NCBI RefSeq assembly: GCF_008180725.1
Contig: NZ_VTEV01000003.1
Coordinates: forward strand, 425,841-489,840
Direction of reading: 5' to 3'
DNA from: Sutcliffiella horikoshii
Lineage (GTDB): Bacteria > Bacillota > Bacilli > Bacillales > Bacillaceae_I
DNA: 64,000 nt
The notes beneath the pieces were generated by a model. It was not told where the DNA came from. It made no database searches and saw nothing but the letters and a program-made list of their open reading frames with translations. The stretch's first letter is position 1; every line of letters starts with the position of its first letter. A program made the translations under genes and the position numbers. Shown one piece after another: positions 18,363 to 27,154 of the stretch.

Positions 18363-19955
18363 TTACTCTCTCTCGTACACAACCGTACCGTCTACTATTG
18401 TCATTAGTACGTTTGTTTCAAGGATACCATCTTCTGTTGCTTTGAAAAGGTCGGTATCGAGTACTGTGAAGTCTGCGTAATAGCCTGCATGGATGATTCC
18501 TTGTTTATGTTCTTCTGAAATAGCTTGTGCGCTACCTTTTGTAAAGAGACCGATTGCCTCATACATGGAAAGACGTTGTTCTGGTTGATAGACTGTTCTT
18601 TCTTTGTCCCAAGGTGTTTGCCTTGTAACTGCAGCGTGAATTCCCAATATCGGATTAACCGGTTCAATTGGAGCATCAGAACCACCTGCACAAATGAGAC
18701 CTTCATCCAGAAGTGTTTTCCAGGCATAGCAATAGTTGAGTCTTTCCTCTCCTAAGCGTTCAATAATCCAAGGAAAGTCTGTTGCCACAAAACGCGGTTG
18801 AATATCTAAAATGAGTGGCAGTTTTTTCGCACGATCAATCAGGTCCTTCGTTAAGATTTGTGCATGAATAAGTCTATCTCTTTCTCCCTCTGGAGCAGGA
18901 TAGTTTTCAATCGCATCTAACATATACTCAAATGCAAGATCACCGATGGTATGAACCGCAACGGTCATTCCATATTCTCTTGCTTTTTTTACTAGACTCT
19001 TAAGTTGTTCTTGTGTATGGATAGCCACACCGGATGTCTCAGGAGCATCATTATAAGGACGACTTAACAAAGCAGTCCTGCCACCCAGTGCTCCATCTGC
19101 AAATATTTTCATGGCACCAAGAGTGATGAAGCCTGTTGTTTCTTTAAACTTATGACCTTCTTCATGCATATCATCCACTACTTCATGATGAACCAACAAA
19201 TGGGCACGGTACTTTAACTTGTCCCGTTCAATTACATTTTCAAACGCTCCAAATGTTTTAGCAAAACTGCCATAATAACTTAAATCTTCACTGTGACTGC
19301 CTACCAATCCGAGGCGTAAGCAATCTTCAATAGAAGTTTTTAAAGCATTGTATAAATAACTTTCACTCGCTTTTGGTATCTTCTTTTTTACTAATTCTTG
19401 TGCTTGGTCAAGCAAGTACCCAGTTGGTTCGCCATAGATATCTTTAACAATCACTCCTCCCGGAGGATTTTCTGTTTCTTTAGTAATGCCGGCAAATTCT
19501 AATGCTTTGCTATTGACTAAAACAGCATGACGGCAAACTCTTGATAAAATCATGGGGTGATTGGAAGTGATTTCGTCAAGCTCGGTTATGTGGAAAATTT
19601 TCCGGTCAACAAAATTATTCTCATTCCACCCCTCTCCGAAGATCCATTCGCCTTCAGGGGTTTCTTGCACTTTTTTCAATAAGGCTTTTTTTACCTGTTG
19701 GGAGGATGTGTAGTTTGATAAATCAAGTCGTAATAATTTCTCACCGTGCCCTATCAGGTGCATATGACTGTCTGTAAAGCCGGGGTACATAACTGCCCCT
19801 TTTAAATCTTGCGTTTGTGCATTATGGTATGTAGAGAAAAGCTCTTCTTGCGTGCCGATGTCTTTGATGAGTCCATCTTCCGTATACACAGCTTCGACTG
19901 TTTCCAATTCTGATTTCATTGTGTAGATTGTTCCGCCGTACCAAATTTCTCCCAT
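18363..19955 (-). CDS. ytcJ: YtcJ-type amidohydrolase
   Basis: 530 residues of the amidohydrolase superfamily, YtcJ/Nfd subtype. The metal site HxH is in GFTDSHMHLIGHG and further ligands are in VAVHTIGDLA and GGSDAPIEPVNP. ATG 19955 follows a GGAGAAAG-like site. Members hydrolyse N-formyl- or urea-like substrates, but the natural substrate of YtcJ is not known. Confidence 0.92.
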   Translation of the reverse strand: MGEIWYGGTIYTMKSELETVEAVYTEDGLIKDIGTQEELFSTYHNAQTQDLKGAVMYPGFTDSHMHLIGHGEKLLRLDLSNYTSSQQVKKALLKKVQETPEGEWIFGEGWNENNFVDRKIFHITELDEITSNHPMILSRVCRHAVLVNSKALEFAGITKETENPPGGVIVKDIYGEPTGYLLDQAQELVKKKIPKASESYLYNALKTSIEDCLRLGLVGSHSEDLSYYGSFAKTFGAFENVIERDKLKYRAHLLVHHEVVDDMHEEGHKFKETTGFITLGAMKIFADGALGGRTALLSRPYNDAPETSGVAIHTQEQLKSLVKKAREYGMTVAVHTIGDLAFEYMLDAIENYPAPEGERDRLIHAQILTKDLIDRAKKLPLILDIQPRFVATDFPWIIERLGEERLNYCYAWKTLLDEGLICAGGSDAPIEPVNPILGIHAAVTRQTPWDKERTVYQPEQRLSMYEAIGLFTKGSAQAISEEHKQGIIHAGYYADFTVLDTDLFKATEDGILETNVLMTIVDGTVVYERE

Positions 19956-20032
19956 GGTGATCTTTCTCCTTCTTTTTATAAAATTACATTTAGATTATCA
20001 TTTGTGAAGGTCTGGCACAAAAAAATTGCATT

Positions 20033-20083
20033 AAAAAAAGCAGTATAGGTAGGGTCAAGGAATCTAAGCCCCACCCTTACTGC
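20033..20083 (-). terminator. Terminator of ytcI
   Basis: GCAGTAAGGGT and ACCTATACTGC form a stem with internal mismatches, followed on the minus strand by seven T. Confidence 0.7.
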
Positions 20084-20107
20084 CTTCCCTTCATAAATTT
20101 ATCTTTA

Positions 20108-21697
20108 TTAGGATTGTGCCGCTTGCGAGAATTCTTGCTGCCTAAGTTCTATTCTTCTTATTTTTCCAGAAGTAGTTTTCGGAAGCTCAGCAACGTACTC
20201 GATTTTGCGAGGGTACTTATATGGAGCCGTCAATTCCTTAACATGCTCTTGAAGCAGTTTAGTCAGTTTGTCTTCCTCTTGCTCTACTCCATCCTGAAGT
20301 ACAACAAACGCCTTGACTACATTACCTCTGATTTCATCCGGACTAGCTACTACTGCACATTCGCGTACCAACGGATGCTTTACTAATGCATCTTCCACTT
20401 CAAATGGTCCAATCGTGTATCCGGAACTGATGATAATATCATCACTTCTTCCCTCGAACCAGAAGTATCCTTCTTCATCTTTCTTTGCTTTATCTCCAGT
20501 TATATAATAGTCTCCTCTAAATTGTCTGGAAGTACGCTCAGGATCTTTGTAATAGTGCTTGAAAAGTGCAGGTGTCTCTACGTGTACTGCGATGTCCCCA
20601 ACTTCCCCCACTGCACACTCTTCGGCATCCTCATTAATGATGGTTACCCGGTTGCCAGGTGTCGGTTTTCCCATGGAACCAGATTTGATTTCCATTCCTT
20701 TTAAAACACCAAGTAATAGCGTGTTTTCCGTTTGGCCATAGCCGTCTCGAACATCAATTTGGAAATGTTTTCGGAAAGTGTCAATTACTTCACGATTTAG
20801 TGGTTCCCCGGCTGATACTGCACTGTGAAGATGTGGCAGCTGATAAGCGTTCAAGTTATCCACTTTCGCCATCAGACGATACTCTGTCGGTGTACAGCAA
20901 AGGACATTCACTTCATGTTTCTCCAAAAGCTTCAAGTAGGTATTAGGATCAAATTTCCCATGATAGACAAAGCCTGTTGCTCCAGAACCAAGCGTGGATA
21001 AGAACGGACTCCAAATCCATTTCTGCCAACCAGGACTTGCTGTCGCCCATACTACATCATTGTCTTCGATACCAAGCCAATTTTTGGAGGTGGTACGAAG
21101 ATGCGCGTAAGCCCAACCATGCGTATGAACTACGCCTTTAGGGTTACCTGTTGTACCTGATGTATAAGAAAGGAAAGCCATATCATTTTTTGAAGTGGAA
21201 GCAAATTCAAGTTGATCTGATTGTTTTTCCATCGCTTCCTGCAGGTTTGTCCAGCCTTTTTCCGCTAAACCACCAACACTAAATCTTACCAGGTTGCCTA
21301 CTTCTTCTAATTTATCTGCCTGTTCCACAAACGGTTGATATGTAATAATCCCTTTAACATCTCCGTGTTCAATACGGTAAGCAAGATCTTTTTCCCTTAA
21401 CATTTCAGAGCATGGAATAACCACAATACCTGCTTTCAATGCACCTAAGTACACTTGATACGATTCAATAAGCCTCGGCATCATGACAAGAACTACATCC
21501 CCTTTTTGCAGTCCTTCAGAAAGTAAAGCGTTTCCAATTTTATTTGCAGCTTTCATTAATTGTTGATAGGTTACTTGTTCCTTCTCCCCTTGTTCACTTT
21601 CCCAAATGAGTGCGAGCTTTTCGTTGTCTTGTGTGTACTTTTCCACTTCTTCAACCAGATTGTACTTTTGCGGTGCTAAAAGTTCTTCTCTTTTCAT
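20108..21697 (-). CDS. ytcI: Acyl-CoA synthetase, YtcI-like
   Basis: 529 residues of the ANL superfamily. It activates a carboxylic acid to acyl-AMP and then acyl-CoA. The P-loop is LSYTSGTTGNPKGVVHTHG, the adenine motif is DGYGQTEN, and the C-terminal domain has YFWFEGRSDDIIISSG and the catalytic Lys in PKTTSGKIRR. It resembles acetyl-CoA synthetase but lacks its longer N-terminus, so a medium-chain or short-chain fatty acid is the likely substrate. Position before sspA fits B. subtilis ytcI. Confidence 0.9.
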   Translation of the reverse strand: MKREELLAPQKYNLVEEVEKYTQDNEKLALIWESEQGEKEQVTYQQLMKAANKIGNALLSEGLQKGDVVLVMMPRLIESYQVYLGALKAGIVVIPCSEMLREKDLAYRIEHGDVKGIITYQPFVEQADKLEEVGNLVRFSVGGLAEKGWTNLQEAMEKQSDQLEFASTSKNDMAFLSYTSGTTGNPKGVVHTHGWAYAHLRTTSKNWLGIEDNDVVWATASPGWQKWIWSPFLSTLGSGATGFVYHGKFDPNTYLKLLEKHEVNVLCCTPTEYRLMAKVDNLNAYQLPHLHSAVSAGEPLNREVIDTFRKHFQIDVRDGYGQTENTLLLGVLKGMEIKSGSMGKPTPGNRVTIINEDAEECAVGEVGDIAVHVETPALFKHYYKDPERTSRQFRGDYYITGDKAKKDEEGYFWFEGRSDDIIISSGYTIGPFEVEDALVKHPLVRECAVVASPDEIRGNVVKAFVVLQDGVEQEEDKLTKLLQEHVKELTAPYKYPRKIEYVAELPKTTSGKIRRIELRQQEFSQAAQS

Positions 21698-21818
21698 ATG
21701 AAGTCATCCCCTTTGTAATAGTACTACCTCTATATTACAAAATTTTTTAAATAATTTGAATTATTTTGTGGAATTTTTTATTATTTTTGGGGTTAAATGT
21801 GGAAACTTTAGAAAATGT

Positions 21819-22026
21819 CCGAAGTTTTGCGGGAAGTTGACCGAAGATTTTTGAAAGTTGACCGAAGATTTCGCATAATTGACCAAAGTTTTTCTAAAAG
21901 TGACCGAACTAATTTTTCAAATGACCGAACCTACTAAAATTGTTGACCAAAACTCACCTCTAATTGGCCGAACCACCTTTATTTTTCATCAACAATTGTC
22001 CAAACAAAGGAGAAAATTGACCGAAT
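21819..22026. repeat. Tandem array B, ~21-bp units (TTGACCGAAGATTT word)
   Basis: Ten degenerate copies of GTTGACCGAA-like words. The CC of each lies at 21819, 21841, 21862, 21883, 21904, 21925, 21947, 21968, 21999 and 22021: steps of 21-22 bp except one of 31. It occupies most of the 474-bp spacer between the small basic peptide gene and ytcI. Step changes break the reading frame, arguing against a protein. Confidence 0.88.
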
Positions 22027-22137
22027 CAATTTTCCACATCAAAAATAAGGGCATTTTCTTGTAAAAATACAGCATTTTTGAACGTAGATCCACTACCACT
22101 GTATCTACCTCCATTAATAAAACCCCTCAAATTAAAA

Positions 22138-22161
22138 ACACCTTCCCAAAAAGAAGGTGCC
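22138..22161 (-). terminator. Terminator after the 31-residue gene
   Basis: CACCTTC, an eight-base loop and GAAGGTG about 10-30 bp past the stop codon; the flanking tract on the exit side is mixed rather than pure T. Confidence 0.55.
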
Positions 22162-22171
22162 CTAAAAAATT

Positions 22172-22267
22172 TTACTGCTCGTTTGATTTAACCGCATGCT
22201 TTGGCTCATTGCGGCGTTTTCTCCCCTGTTTCTTCTGTTGTTTTTCTACTTGATTTTGCTCCTTCAT
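22172..22267 (-). CDS. Small basic peptide, 31 residues
   Basis: ATG 22267 follows GGAGGTG at seven bases, an excellent ribosome site. The peptide is highly charged: MKEQNQVEKQQKKQ, then GRKRRNEPKHAVK and a short acidic end. It has no hydrophobic segment. It follows the sspA terminator on the same strand, so a spore-core role like other small SASP-type peptides is possible, but this is inference from position only. It is too short for most gene finders. Confidence 0.6.
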   Translation of the reverse strand: MKEQNQVEKQQKKQGRKRRNEPKHAVKSNEQ

Positions 22268-22293
22268 TAAAAAGCACCTCCAAGATAAGAATA

Positions 22294-22321
22294 GAAGAAA
22301 GGTGGGGTTTCCCCCACCTCG
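22294..22321 (-). terminator. Terminator of the SASP gene
   Basis: GAGGTGGGG, GAAA tetraloop-like turn, CCCCACC then TTTCTTCT on the minus strand. Confidence 0.85.
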
Positions 22322-22336
22322 TAGCCATTTTATATA

Positions 22337-22540
22337 TTATTTTTGGTAACCGCCACCGAAGCTTTGTTCAGCCATTTGAACTAAGCGTTTAGTGATTTCT
22401 CCACCAACGGAACCGTTAGCGCGAGCAGTTGCATCAGGACCAAGTTGAACTCCAAATTCAGAAGCGATTTCGTATTTCATTTGGTCAAGAGCTTGTTGTA
22501 CACCAGGTACAACTAGTTGGTTTGAACTGTTGTTTGCCAT
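22337..22540 (-). CDS. sspA: Small acid-soluble spore protein, alpha/beta type
   Basis: 67 residues. Alpha/beta SASPs coat spore DNA and are degraded during germination. The germination protease site KYEIASEFG (cleaved between Glu and Ile/Ala region) and the second conserved block [16 protein letters not shown] are intact. ATG 22540 follows AAGGAGGTG. A matching sigma-G promoter lies 24-54 bp upstream of the start. The position beside thiI equals B. subtilis sspA. Confidence 0.97.
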   Translation of the reverse strand: MANNSSNQLVVPGVQQALDQMKYEIASEFGVQLGPDATARANGSVGGEITKRLVQMAEQSFGGGYQK

Positions 22541-22563
22541 GTGTTTTCACCTCCTTGTGAATA

Positions 22564-22594
22564 TAGAATGTGTAAAAACACATGGCATCATTCA
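22564..22594 (-). promoter_or_regulatory. Sigma-G promoter of the SASP gene
   Basis: On the minus strand the -35 element GAATG (22593-22589) is followed after 18 bp by the -10 element CATTCTA (22570-22564). Both match the sigma-G consensus GHATR-N18-CATWHTA. Expression in the forespore is therefore expected. Confidence 0.8.
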
Positions 22595-22631
22595 TATTTT
22601 AAATATGGTAATTCTTCACAGTAACAAACTG

Positions 22632-23840
22632 TTAAAATAAATCATTGATAATACTGTCTTCTTCTTTCTTTTTCCCTGTTATTAGTAGCTTTTCTGTACG
22701 TTCCACTGCATCATTCACCATTTTATCTATATCGAAGAAACTTTCGTAAAAATTGATTTTTTCCTTTTTGGGCTTTGTTTTTGGTGCAGACGGGGTGAAA
22801 ATGGTACAACAGTCTTCATAAGGGCGGTTGGAAATTTCCAACGTATCAATTTGTCTAGCAATATCCATGATCTCTATTTTGTCCATCGTAATGAGCGGGC
22901 GAATGATTGGAGTGGAAGTTACCTCATTTATAGTCGACATGCTTTGCAACGTCTGACTGGCCACTTGCCCCAAGCTTTCTCCAGTAATGATGGCAAGCCC
23001 TTGCTCTTTTTCACAGATTTTGTCCGCAATTTTTAACATGAACCTTCTAGTGGACGTCATCGTATAGTTTTCCGGCACTTGCTTTTGAATTGCTACTTGA
23101 ATATCTGTAAAAGGAACAATATGCAAATTAATGGAGTGTCCGAAATCAGTCAATCTTTCTGTCAGTTCCACTACTTTCTGTTTCGCACGTTCACTTGTAT
23201 ACGGAGGGCTGAAGAAGTGGACAACCTCCAGTCTAATGCCACGCTTCATTGCTAAATAACCTGCTACTGGACTGTCTATCCCGCCAGATAGCATGAGCAC
23301 ACCGGTACCACTAGTCCCGACCGGTAGACCTCCTGCGCCGGCAATATCCTTACACGTAATATAAGTGGCTTCTTCTCTGACTTCCACCCTGACATTAATA
23401 TCCGGTTGCTTTACATTCACTGTCAAGTCTTCGGTATTACGCAATAGATGTGATCCGATCGCATGGTTCAATTCATTGGTATCAAGTTCAAAGTTTTTGT
23501 AAGCGCGTTTTGCAGTCACTTTAAAGGTTTTGCCTTTGTAAGGTAACGCCTCGAGAGCAAATAATGCTCCATTTTTCATTTCTTCTATTTCTGTTTTCGT
23601 TTTGACAGCAAGGCTGAAAGAGTGGATGCCAAAGATACTTTGAAGTCTATCCAAAATCTGTTCATGAGGCTCCCCATTTAATTTAATGAACATTCTGTCC
23701 CTGTTTTTTTCAATCGAAACATTCGGGAAGTCTTTGATTTTCTCTAAAATATTGTAACTAAGACGCTGCACAAACTGTTTACGGTTTCTTCCTTTTGTAG
23801 ACAGCTCACCAAATCGTATTAATATGTGATCATAGTTCAT
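22632..23840 (-). CDS. thiI: ThiI, tRNA 4-thiouridine synthase
   Basis: 402 residues. ThiI makes 4-thiouridine at tRNA position 8 and supplies sulfur for thiamine in some bacteria. Domains: ferredoxin-like/THUMP (about 1-165) and PP-loop ATP pyrophosphatase with SGGIDSPVAGY. There is no C-terminal rhodanese domain, as in other Bacillus ThiI proteins. It lies 5 bp downstream of the desulfurase nifZ, its dedicated sulfur donor. Confidence 0.97.
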   Translation of the reverse strand: MNYDHILIRFGELSTKGRNRKQFVQRLSYNILEKIKDFPNVSIEKNRDRMFIKLNGEPHEQILDRLQSIFGIHSFSLAVKTKTEIEEMKNGALFALEALPYKGKTFKVTAKRAYKNFELDTNELNHAIGSHLLRNTEDLTVNVKQPDINVRVEVREEATYITCKDIAGAGGLPVGTSGTGVLMLSGGIDSPVAGYLAMKRGIRLEVVHFFSPPYTSERAKQKVVELTERLTDFGHSINLHIVPFTDIQVAIQKQVPENYTMTSTRRFMLKIADKICEKEQGLAIITGESLGQVASQTLQSMSTINEVTSTPIIRPLITMDKIEIMDIARQIDTLEISNRPYEDCCTIFTPSAPKTKPKKEKINFYESFFDIDKMVNDAVERTEKLLITGKKKEEDSIINDLF

Positions 23841-23845
23841 GTTTT

Positions 23846-24982
23846 TTACCTCGTTACTTCTTTTATTGTGTTTATGGCTTGTATAAGTTCTTTTATAAGT
23901 AAGCGTAGTTCTTCTTTGGTTGTACTGTAGGTCATACTTATCCTAATAGCACTTTCCGCCTGCTGTCTCGTCACACCCATCGCCATTAAGGTTTTGCTTG
24001 GTGCTTTTCGCTTGGAAGAACAGGCAGAGGTGGTGGATACATAAATATTCTTATTGCCTAATGCATGTACCAGTACTTCCGACTTTATGCCCGGAACGGA
24101 AAAATTGACAATATGCGGAGCGCTTTGAATATTGGGTGTATGAATATATACTCCATGTATCTGCACTAATTCATCAAGAAGATAATCTTTCATCGCAGTT
24201 AAATCTGACAAGCAGTTTTCACTATTCTCTAAGGTCATTCGCAGTGCTTTGGTCATGGCAACTATCCCAGCCACATTCTCTGTTCCAGAACGTAACGTCC
24301 ATTCCTGATCTCCTCCGCTAAAAAGGGGATGAAGCTTGACTCCATTTTTGGCAATAAGTACACCGTTTCCTTTTAGCCCGTGAAACTTATGAGCCGAAAG
24401 TGAGCAAAGGTCTATTACATCCATTCTTAACGGAACCTTGCCGATCCCTTGTATATGATCAACATGGAAGCTTACATTGGGGTAGTTTATAAGAACTTCT
24501 CCTATTTCTTCTATAGGTTGAATTACTCCAGTTTCATTATTCACATGTATGATTGAAACCAACACCGTTTCTTTCCTTAACGCATCTTCCACTTGCTTTA
24601 CAGTAATTCTTCCTTCTTTATCAACAGGAAGGATTGTCACTTCAAAACCTTCCTTTTCTAAATCTTTCATCGCATTTGTTACGGAAGGATGCTCGATAGC
24701 GGTTGTGACGATGTGTTTACCGATATTTCTCTTGCTTAAGGCACATCCTTTAATCGCCAAATTGTTGCTTTCTGTTCCACCTGAAGTGAAAATGACTTCC
24801 TTATGATGAACCTGCAGCAAGGATGCTATAGTCTCCCTTGAACGGTTAAGGAGCATTTCTGCCTCGCCGCCAAGGGAATGAAGCGAGGATGGATTTCCAA
24901 AATACTCTGAGGACACCTTAAGAAAAGAATCCAACACTTCTTTATATGGTTTAGTAGTTGCGCTATTGTCTAAATAGATCAT
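23846..24982 (-). CDS. nifZ: Cysteine desulfurase NifZ (IscS/NifS family)
   Basis: 378 residues. It mobilises sulfur from L-cysteine as a persulfide. The PLP lysine is in SAHKFHGLKG, the nitrogenase-type active-site Cys in TSACSSKRK, and TSGGTESNN binds the phosphate. ATG 24982 follows GGAGGATG; the longer upstream frame covers that site. The immediate neighbour thiI and the absence of iscU or suf genes point to tRNA thiolation rather than Fe-S assembly, as for B. subtilis NifZ (YtbJ). Confidence 0.94.
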   Translation of the reverse strand: MIYLDNSATTKPYKEVLDSFLKVSSEYFGNPSSLHSLGGEAEMLLNRSRETIASLLQVHHKEVIFTSGGTESNNLAIKGCALSKRNIGKHIVTTAIEHPSVTNAMKDLEKEGFEVTILPVDKEGRITVKQVEDALRKETVLVSIIHVNNETGVIQPIEEIGEVLINYPNVSFHVDHIQGIGKVPLRMDVIDLCSLSAHKFHGLKGNGVLIAKNGVKLHPLFSGGDQEWTLRSGTENVAGIVAMTKALRMTLENSENCLSDLTAMKDYLLDELVQIHGVYIHTPNIQSAPHIVNFSVPGIKSEVLVHALGNKNIYVSTTSACSSKRKAPSKTLMAMGVTRQQAESAIRISMTYSTTKEELRLLIKELIQAINTIKEVTR

Positions 24983-25257
24983 GGTCATCCTCCATTTAGC
25001 ATGATGAGGAATTTGAATCATCAATTTTTAATATAGATAATATTTTCTTCTAAGCGAATATTAATGTTAGCACATTTTATATCTGTGGAAAAGAATTGCC
25101 TCCCCTTATAGGGATAGGTGAAAGGTATTTATTAGAAATAGTTCCTTTTCCCTTTCTAAACATGTATAGACATGTTAAACTAATAATTGTTTTTCTAATA
25201 TATTGAATTGTTGAACTTTTATGTTATTCGACAAATTTCATCAAAATTATGATAGGA

Positions 25258-25271
25258 TGAAAACGTATTCA
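25258..25271. promoter_or_regulatory. Candidate cre site in the braB leader
   Basis: TGAAAACGTATTCA fits the cre consensus with one mismatch (A for T at position 10) and is nearly palindromic. It ends 27 bp before the braB start, a position suited to repression. Control by CcpA is inferred. Confidence 0.4.
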
Positions 25272-25298
25272 TTTCATTTTCTCATCAGGAGGATTTTC

Positions 25299-26633
25299 AT
25301 GCAAAATAAAGTATATACAAATAAGGATATATTGGTATTGGGACTAATGCTGTTTGCCTTATTTTTAGGGGCCGGGAATATGATCTTCCCTCCATTACTT
25401 GGACAAGCAGCCGGTGATAACGTAGGAATCTCTGTTATAGGTTTCTTAATTACAGGAGTTGGCCTGCCACTGCTTGGAGTAATGGCCATTGCTTACACAG
25501 GCGGCGACCTTCAAACACTAGCTAATCGTGTACACCCAATTTTCGGAATTGTTTTTACTATCATTATGTATTTAGCGATTGGACCATTCTTTGGTATTCC
25601 GCGTACAGGTACTGTAGCCTTTGAAATTGCTGCAACACCTTTCTTGCCTGAATCGGTTAATCCACAAGGCCTGGCACTCTTTCTATTTACATTAGTATTC
25701 TTTGCTATTACGTATTATCTTGCATTAAATCCAGCAAAACTTGTGGATCGGATAGGGAAAGTCTTAACACCGATATTGTTGCTGGTAATTGGTATTCTGG
25801 TTGTCAAAAGTATTATCACTCCAATGGGTGCTATAGGTGCTCCAACAGAAGCATACCAAAGTTCCGCTTTCTTTAAAGGCTTCCTTGAAGGATATTTAAC
25901 AATGGACACCATTGCAGCTTTAGTTTTCGGAATTGTTGTAATTTCTGCAATAAAGGATAAAGGTGTAACAGATAGAAAGACGATTACTTCCCTTTGTTTA
26001 AAAGCAGGATTTATTGCTGCCATAGGCTTGACTATCGTCTATGCAGGTTTATCTTATCTAGGGGCAACTAGCCTTGATGCAGTAGGAGCTGCAGGAAATG
26101 GGGGTCAAATATTATCAGGTGCTGCCAATTATCTGTTTGGTTCTATCGGAGCAGTTATCTTAGGACTTGCAATTACGTTTGCATGTTTAACGACATCTGT
26201 CGGACTTGTGTCTGCGACAAGCAAATTCTTCTCTAAAATTATGCCTTCTGTATCATATAAAGTATTTGTGGCAATCTTGTCGATCTTTAGTTTAGTTGTA
26301 TCTAACGTCGGCCTAGAGCAATTGATTACGATTTCGTTGCCTGTATTGATTATGGTTTACCCATTAGCAATTGTATTGATTATTCTTTCGTTTTATCGTT
26401 GGAGAAATGAGTCTTTTGTTTATGGGTTTGCGCTGTTGTTCACTGGTATTGTTAGCTTCGTGGATGGATTGGCAATGGCTGATATCCAATTAACTTTCTT
26501 ACAAGACATTTTCAGCATCCTTCCTTTTTATAATGAAGGGGTAGGTTGGTTGGTTCCGGCAGTGATTGGTGTGTTAGTTGGGATGGTTGTTGGTGCTTTA
26601 ACTTCAAAGCAGTCTAATGAAAGTATCGCGTAA
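25299..26633 (+). CDS. braB: Branched-chain amino acid:cation symporter (BrnQ family)
   Basis: 444 residues, twelve predicted membrane segments. LCLK/LIVSS family importer of Ile, Leu and Val coupled to Na+ or H+. The N-terminal ALFLGAGNMIFPPLLGQ is the family signature. ATG 25299 follows AGGAGG; the extra upstream residues in the longer frame are not hydrophobic-conserved and cover the ribosome site. It neighbours ezrA and nifZ as in B. subtilis. Confidence 0.95.
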   Translation: MQNKVYTNKDILVLGLMLFALFLGAGNMIFPPLLGQAAGDNVGISVIGFLITGVGLPLLGVMAIAYTGGDLQTLANRVHPIFGIVFTIIMYLAIGPFFGIPRTGTVAFEIAATPFLPESVNPQGLALFLFTLVFFAITYYLALNPAKLVDRIGKVLTPILLLVIGILVVKSIITPMGAIGAPTEAYQSSAFFKGFLEGYLTMDTIAALVFGIVVISAIKDKGVTDRKTITSLCLKAGFIAAIGLTIVYAGLSYLGATSLDAVGAAGNGGQILSGAANYLFGSIGAVILGLAITFACLTTSVGLVSATSKFFSKIMPSVSYKVFVAILSIFSLVVSNVGLEQLITISLPVLIMVYPLAIVLIILSFYRWRNESFVYGFALLFTGIVSFVDGLAMADIQLTFLQDIFSILPFYNEGVGWLVPAVIGVLVGMVVGALTSKQSNESIA

Positions 26634-26640
26634 TACTATA

Positions 26641-26675
26641 AAAAGAACCGGGCAAAACCGTCCGGTTCTTTTTTA
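26641..26675 (+). terminator. Terminator of braB
   Basis: AAAAGAACCGG, a ten-base loop and CCGGTTCTTTTTT. Confidence 0.88.
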
Positions 26676-26691
26676 GTTGCTTGGTTATTCT

Positions 26692-26878
26692 CCGCTGTTG
26701 TTTTCCGCAAACGGCTGCGCTTTCCTAGGGGCTGACGAGAGCCTCCTCGGCAAGCCTGCGTGGTCTCCACCTAGCGCTATCTCCCTCAGGACAAGGAAAG
26801 CTTCGGCAGCGAAACATCGCACGAAGAAAATGCGTAGCATTTTCGAGGAGTCTTCGCCTTTTGCTCCAATCAACAGCT
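26692..26878 (+). repeat. Intergenic element E2 (187 bp, with a ~55-bp insert)
   Basis: Ends CCGCTGTTGTTTTCCGC and GCTCCAATCAACAGCT are inverted repeats, and the interior resembles E1. Between TCCCTCAGG and AGGAGTC an extra segment of about 55 bp (about 26789-26845) is present; it contains its own hairpin GAAAATGCGTAGCATTTTC. Element E3 follows in opposite orientation 88 bp away. Confidence 0.8.
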
Positions 26879-26965
26879 ATAAATTTCGAGAACAATAAGT
26901 TAATGTACTATCAAATTAACCTGATCAATACTTTTTCTTATACCATAAGGTGAATGAAACCATCT

Positions 26966-27090
26966 TGTTGATTGAAGTGGAAGGCGCGTAGACGTCCGCG
27001 GGAGGAAGGGACAGGTGAGACCCCTGAAGCGTTGTGAGGAGGCTCACGGACCGCCCGCAGGCAAGCGAAGCTCCTGGAACGGAAATCGAC
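26966..27090 (-). repeat. Intergenic element E3 (~125 bp, reverse orientation)
   Basis: Begins TTGATTGAAGTGGAAGGCGCG and ends GGAACGGAAATCGAC-like. Its reverse complement aligns with E1/E2 over the words GATTTCCG, GCTTCGCTTGCC, GGGGTCTCA and CGTCTACGCG. It lies head-to-head with E2. Beyond it nothing else of note lies in the 519-bp spacer except terminators. Confidence 0.8.
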
Positions 27091-27116
27091 TGGATTTTAT
27101 ACTTTCTTTATTCTTT

Positions 27117-27154
27117 AAAAAAAGGCTTGGATTTGAGAATCCAAGCCTTTTTTT
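27117..27154. terminator. Terminator of the ezrA-distal gene
   Basis: AAAAAAAGGCTTGGATT, TGAG loop, and the complement ending in TTTTTTT; symmetrical and able to work in both directions. Confidence 0.88.

Noticed and set aside
26685-26873. Frame over element E2 encoding an Arg/Ala-rich peptide
   Set aside because: It is a by-product of the repeated intergenic element; equivalent false frames occur over E5 (31685-31891) and E7 (51601-51792) in differing phases.
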